Part shown: in pieces, positions 61,398 to 64,000 of the stretch
How positions within the stretch are numbered: position 1 is the stretch's first letter
How the letters are laid out: each line of letters opens with the position of its first letter
Assembly: GCF_022808175.1 (NCBI RefSeq)
Contig: NZ_JALGBX010000005.1
Location: forward strand, 124,001 to 188,000
DNA length: 64,000 nucleotides
DNA from: Streptomyces sp. AP-93
GTDB lineage: Bacteria > Actinomycetota > Actinomycetes > Streptomycetales > Streptomycetaceae
Direction of reading: 5' to 3'
Program-made: the position numbers and the translations under genes
Notes under the pieces: generated by a model
Databases searched by the model: none
The model's input: the letters and a program-made list of their open reading frames with translations, nothing else
What the model was told of the DNA's origin: nothing

Positions 61398-62510
61398 TCA
61401 GGAGGCGGGCTGGTGCCCGCCGTTGTCCGGGTACGCCTCTTCGCGGTGGAAGCCGAGGGACCGCATGACGGGGAAATCGTTGAAGGAGAACAGGCAGGCG
61501 TCCTCGGACGGGTCGAGGTTGTGGTGCTCGTGCCAGGCCCAGGACGGGACGCAGAACACGTCGCCCCGCTTCCACTCGAAGCGCTGCCCGGCTATCACCG
61601 AGACACCGTGTCCCTTGGCCGCCGTGTAGATCACCGACCCGGTGTGGCGGTGGGCCTGCGTCGCCTGGCCCGGGCGCAGCAGCTGCATGTGGGCGCTCAT
61701 GGTGGGCATCACCGAGCCGCCGGTCACCGGGTTGGTGTACTCCGCGATGACCCCGTCGTACGGGGATCCCTCGGTGGCCGCGGCCAGGCCGCGCAGGGCC
61801 TCGTAGGTCTGCTCCCAGGGGTAGGCCAGCAGCGGGGAGTAGGGGCGGGTCCACTTCTCGGAGCCGTACGGGAGCAGGTTCGCGGCGTAGGTCAGGACCG
61901 AGGAGTTCACCACCTTCCCGGGCCGCTGGTACAGCTCGGGGTGGACCTCGTAGAACCCGGCGTCCAAGGCGTTGACCAGCGGGATGTCGAGGCCGTCCTG
62001 CCAGATCACCGGGGCGTCGTCGGAGTCGTTGCCGTGCTCGTGCCAGGTGCCGTTCGGGGTGATGGCGAAGTCGCGGGGGCCGACCTTCAGCTTCTGGCCG
62101 TCCACGATCGTCCACGCCCCGGTGCCCTCGTGCACGAAGCGCAGCGCCGCCGCCTGGTGGCGGTGGGCGGTCATGGCCTCGCCGGGGCCCATGATCTGCA
62201 GCCCGGTGTAGAGGAGTCCGGCGGCGGCGCTGACGTCCCTGCGGCCGGGGTTGACCAGCATCACGACGCGGCGGCCCGCGTCGTCGGCCCGGACGAGGCC
62301 GAGGGCCTTGTGGACCAGGGGGCGCAGCTCCTCGTAACGCCACAGCACCGGAACGGACTTGGGCTGCGGGTACCAGGGCTCGATGTCGTTGGCCACCGTC
62401 CACAGCGCACCGGCCTCCAGGGCTTCGAGCTCGCCGTAGTAGGCGGTGAGTTCGGGGGTGTCGGACACCCGGGCGCGGCCGAGTGCGGTGTCGTCCTGGT
62501 CGGTGGTCAT
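61398..62510 (-). CDS. Gentisate 1,2-dioxygenase
   Basis: A 370-residue bicupin dioxygenase. The first cupin has the metal site AHRHQAAALRFVHEGTG (His116 and His118) with a later HEHGND (about 157-162), and the second has QAHRHTGSVIYTAAKGHG and WHEHHN. It opens the gentisate ring with O2 and Fe(II) between carbons 1 and 2, giving maleylpyruvate. The ATG at 62510 has GAGGAGG 4 bases before it and overlaps the nitrilase stop (ATGA). It lies between the hydroxylase-nitrilase genes and the FAH hydrolase, in pathway order. Confidence 0.9.
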   Translation of the reverse strand: MTTDQDDTALGRARVSDTPELTAYYGELEALEAGALWTVANDIEPWYPQPKSVPVLWRYEELRPLVHKALGLVRADDAGRRVVMLVNPGRRDVSAAAGLLYTGLQIMGPGEAMTAHRHQAAALRFVHEGTGAWTIVDGQKLKVGPRDFAITPNGTWHEHGNDSDDAPVIWQDGLDIPLVNALDAGFYEVHPELYQRPGKVVNSSVLTYAANLLPYGSEKWTRPYSPLLAYPWEQTYEALRGLAAATEGSPYDGVIAEYTNPVTGGSVMPTMSAHMQLLRPGQATQAHRHTGSVIYTAAKGHGVSVIAGQRFEWKRGDVFCVPSWAWHEHHNLDPSEDACLFSFNDFPVMRSLGFHREEAYPDNGGHQPAS

Positions 62511-63562
62511 GCGTCCTCCTCGGGGGTGGTGGCGGTGGGCGGAACGGACTGCGGAACGGACTGCGGGACGGACTGCGGGACGGTGAAAGTGACCGGCGTG
62601 CGGGGCCGGTTGTCCACTTCGAGGCGGAAGACGTCGAAGCGGTTGTAGTGCCCGGTGATGTCGTGCATCTGCTTGGGCTGGATGCACCGGTTCAGATCGA
62701 TCTCGGCGTAGACGATGCCCTCGACGTCGACGAGCGGCTCCGTGACCGGGCGGCCGTCGGGCCCGAAGATCCCCGACAGGGCGCTGCGCGGCCGGGCGAA
62801 CAGTGCCCGGACCGCCTCGTCCTCACCGGCGACCGCGTCGACGATCTCGGGGGAGACGGTGGAGCAGGCGACGACCGAGAAGACCTTGCCCTCGAAGCTG
62901 TGGGCCGCCGTACGGACGGCGATGGCCTCGGCCATGTCGTAGTCGGTGGGTGCCACGGGCAGGGCGATGTAGCAGGCCGCGTGCACCAGTTCGCCCTGGG
63001 CCAGGAGCGTGAAACGGGCCAGCGTGTTGGTGTTCTCCCCGCAGGCGAGGGCGCCGACCGGGCCGACGGGGGTCTGGTGGACGCGCAGGGAACTGCCGTC
63101 GCCGCCCGTCCAGGTGAGCTTCTCCGCCCAGGTGGGCACCAGCTTGCGGTGCACGCCGAGCAGTTCGCCGTCGGGGCCGATGGTCAGCAGGGTGTTGTAG
63201 AGCACGCCCAGGCTGTGCGGGGCGCGTTCGTTGACGCCGATGACCAGCACGACCCCGTACTGGCGGGCCGCCGCGCGCAGGGTGTCCACGTGCGGGCCGG
63301 GGACGTCGATGGACGCGCGCTGCAGGCGCTCGAACCAGGGCGAGCCCTGGACCGGGTTCATCGTCCAGTTCCAGTACGGGTATCCGGGGACGAACGCCTC
63401 GGGGAAGACGACGAGTTCGGCGCCCTTCCCGGCGGCCTCCGCGATCAGGGCGACGGCCTTGTCGACGGTGGCGGCGGGATCGAGGTAGACGGGAGCGGCC
63501 TGGACGGCGGCCGCGGTGAATCGGGGCAGGTCGCTCGGGGAGCGGGTGTGAGGGGTCTCCAT
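62507..63562 (-). CDS. Nitrilase (aryl/arylacetonitrilase-like)
   Basis: A 351-residue carbon-nitrogen hydrolase with the full triad: Glu55 in VVFPEAFVPGYPYW, Lys140 in HRKLVPTWAEK and Cys174 in ALACGENTNTL. The CGENTNTLARF context is typical of true nitrilases, which convert R-CN to R-COOH and ammonia. Inside this operon a benzonitrile such as 2-hydroxybenzonitrile would yield salicylate; this is inference. The tail has three PQSV repeats. ATG 63562 is the start, with an imperfect ribosome site. The frame continues upstream through shadow sequence. Confidence 0.87.
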   Translation of the reverse strand: METPHTRSPSDLPRFTAAAVQAAPVYLDPAATVDKAVALIAEAAGKGAELVVFPEAFVPGYPYWNWTMNPVQGSPWFERLQRASIDVPGPHVDTLRAAARQYGVVLVIGVNERAPHSLGVLYNTLLTIGPDGELLGVHRKLVPTWAEKLTWTGGDGSSLRVHQTPVGPVGALACGENTNTLARFTLLAQGELVHAACYIALPVAPTDYDMAEAIAVRTAAHSFEGKVFSVVACSTVSPEIVDAVAGEDEAVRALFARPRSALSGIFGPDGRPVTEPLVDVEGIVYAEIDLNRCIQPKQMHDITGHYNRFDVFRLEVDNRPRTPVTFTVPQSVPQSVPQSVPPTATTPEEDA

Positions 63563-63581
63563 GAGGTCTCGGCCGTTCCGT

Positions 63582-64000
63582 TCAGAGGGCCGGCGCGGCG
63601 ACGCGCGGCAGCCATCGCTGGTGCACCGGTGCGGCGGGCTGCCGCAGCAGTTCGAGGCGCGGCGGCACCCGGTCGGTGCGCGCCGCCGGGGGCCGGGCAC
63701 TGCCGGCCCGCCAGGACCGGGCCCACGGGGCGGCCGGTCCGCGGTATCCCTGGGCCACGGCCGCGTGCAGGGTCCACAGCGGGTCGTGGAGCTGGGCGCG
63801 GCCCACCGCGCACAGGTCGGCGCGGCCCGCCAGGATCACCGAGTTCACGTCGTCGTAGGTGGAGATCGCGCCGACGGCGATGGTGGCCACCCCGGTGGTG
63901 TTGCGGATCAGGTCGGCGTACGGGGTCTGGTAGCTGCGGCCGAAGGGCGGCTGCTCGTGGGAGACGACCTCGCCGGTCGACACGTCGATCGCGTCGGCGC
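63582..64000 (-). CDS. Salicylyl-CoA 5-hydroxylase-like flavoprotein, C-terminal part (partial)
   Basis: The last 139 residues of a gene that continues past the window. IDVSTGEVVSHEQPPFGRSY, VATIAVGAISTYDDVNSVIL and AGRADLCAVGRAQLHDP are the end of the old-yellow-enzyme barrel, and the terminal HAAVAQGYRGPAAPW followed by a basic tail is as in the bifunctional salicylyl-CoA 5-hydroxylase family. The complete protein would have an N-terminal FAD monooxygenase part, not visible. It would make gentisyl-CoA, the precursor of gentisate. The stop is at 63582; the nitrilase starts 20 bases further on. Confidence 0.8.
   Translation of the reverse strand, partial: ADAIDVSTGEVVSHEQPPFGRSYQTPYADLIRNTTGVATIAVGAISTYDDVNSVILAGRADLCAVGRAQLHDPLWTLHAAVAQGYRGPAAPWARSWRAGSARPPAARTDRVPPRLELLRQPAAPVHQRWLPRVAAPAL

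Overview
The window is high-GC DNA with dense genes, many 1 to 4 base gene overlaps (ATGA, GTGA), frequent GTG and TTG starts, SBP lipoproteins with lipoboxes, EF-hand, VanW, DUF4232 and XRE families and an iterative polyketide locus. This points to a Streptomyces or close actinomycete, probably an accessory (arm-like) chromosome region. I saw no rRNA, tRNA, CRISPR array or insertion sequence. All calls come from reading the sequence and translations; no database search was run.

Layout. 1-921: the end of an MFS exporter, a GNAT acetyltransferase broken by one missing base, and a short lyase relic. 922-5427 (minus): beta-glucoside uptake by PTS, with EIIBCA permease, a 6-phospho-beta-glucosidase and a HAD phosphatase. 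5862-8228 (minus): a secreted protein with a Pro-Thr linker and Ig-like tail, then a LysR regulator. 8726-27679 (plus): a seven-gene overlapping operon around two giant iterative synthases of the PUFA/heterocyst-glycolipid type. Synthase 1 reads NMO-NMO-KS-AT-ACP-KR and synthase 2 reads KS-AT-DH-PPTase. They are followed by a free ACP, an alpha/beta hydrolase, a GT1 glycosyltransferase, a zinc-ribbon methyltransferase fusion and a GHMP-kinase-like protein. The set predicts a glycosylated and methylated long-chain lipid.

27798-33833: a secreted phosphoesterase whose tail is 98% identical at DNA level to that of the 5.9 kb gene, two convergent MFS exporters and a prolyl oligopeptidase. 33985-41958: a TetR regulator divergent from an amidohydrolase plus five-gene peptide/nickel-type ABC importer, with a striking 33-bp palindrome on the -35 box. 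42238-44733: a polar amino acid ABC importer. 45026-46571: an MscS channel and an EF-hand protein. 46634-49553 (minus): ferredoxin, ferredoxin reductase and P450. 49660-54788: small membrane and regulator genes, an oxidoreductase, a sugar acetyltransferase, a DUF4232 lipoprotein and a VanW protein.

54882-58564: a second beta-glucoside system, using a non-phospho GH1 enzyme and an MFS importer. Only the C-terminal third of its LacI regulator remains, abutting a DUF305 gene. 58577-64000 (minus): an aromatic catabolism operon. It runs from the end of a salicylyl-CoA 5-hydroxylase-like flavoprotein through a nitrilase, gentisate 1,2-dioxygenase, an FAH-family hydrolase and maleate isomerase, with a PaaX-type regulator. 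The likely flow is gentisate to maleylpyruvate, then pyruvate plus maleate, then fumarate.

The most novel items are the lipid synthase operon, the long-range duplicated domain that carries a fossil ribosome binding site, the maleate-isomerase variant of the gentisate route, and two well-formed palindromic promoters.
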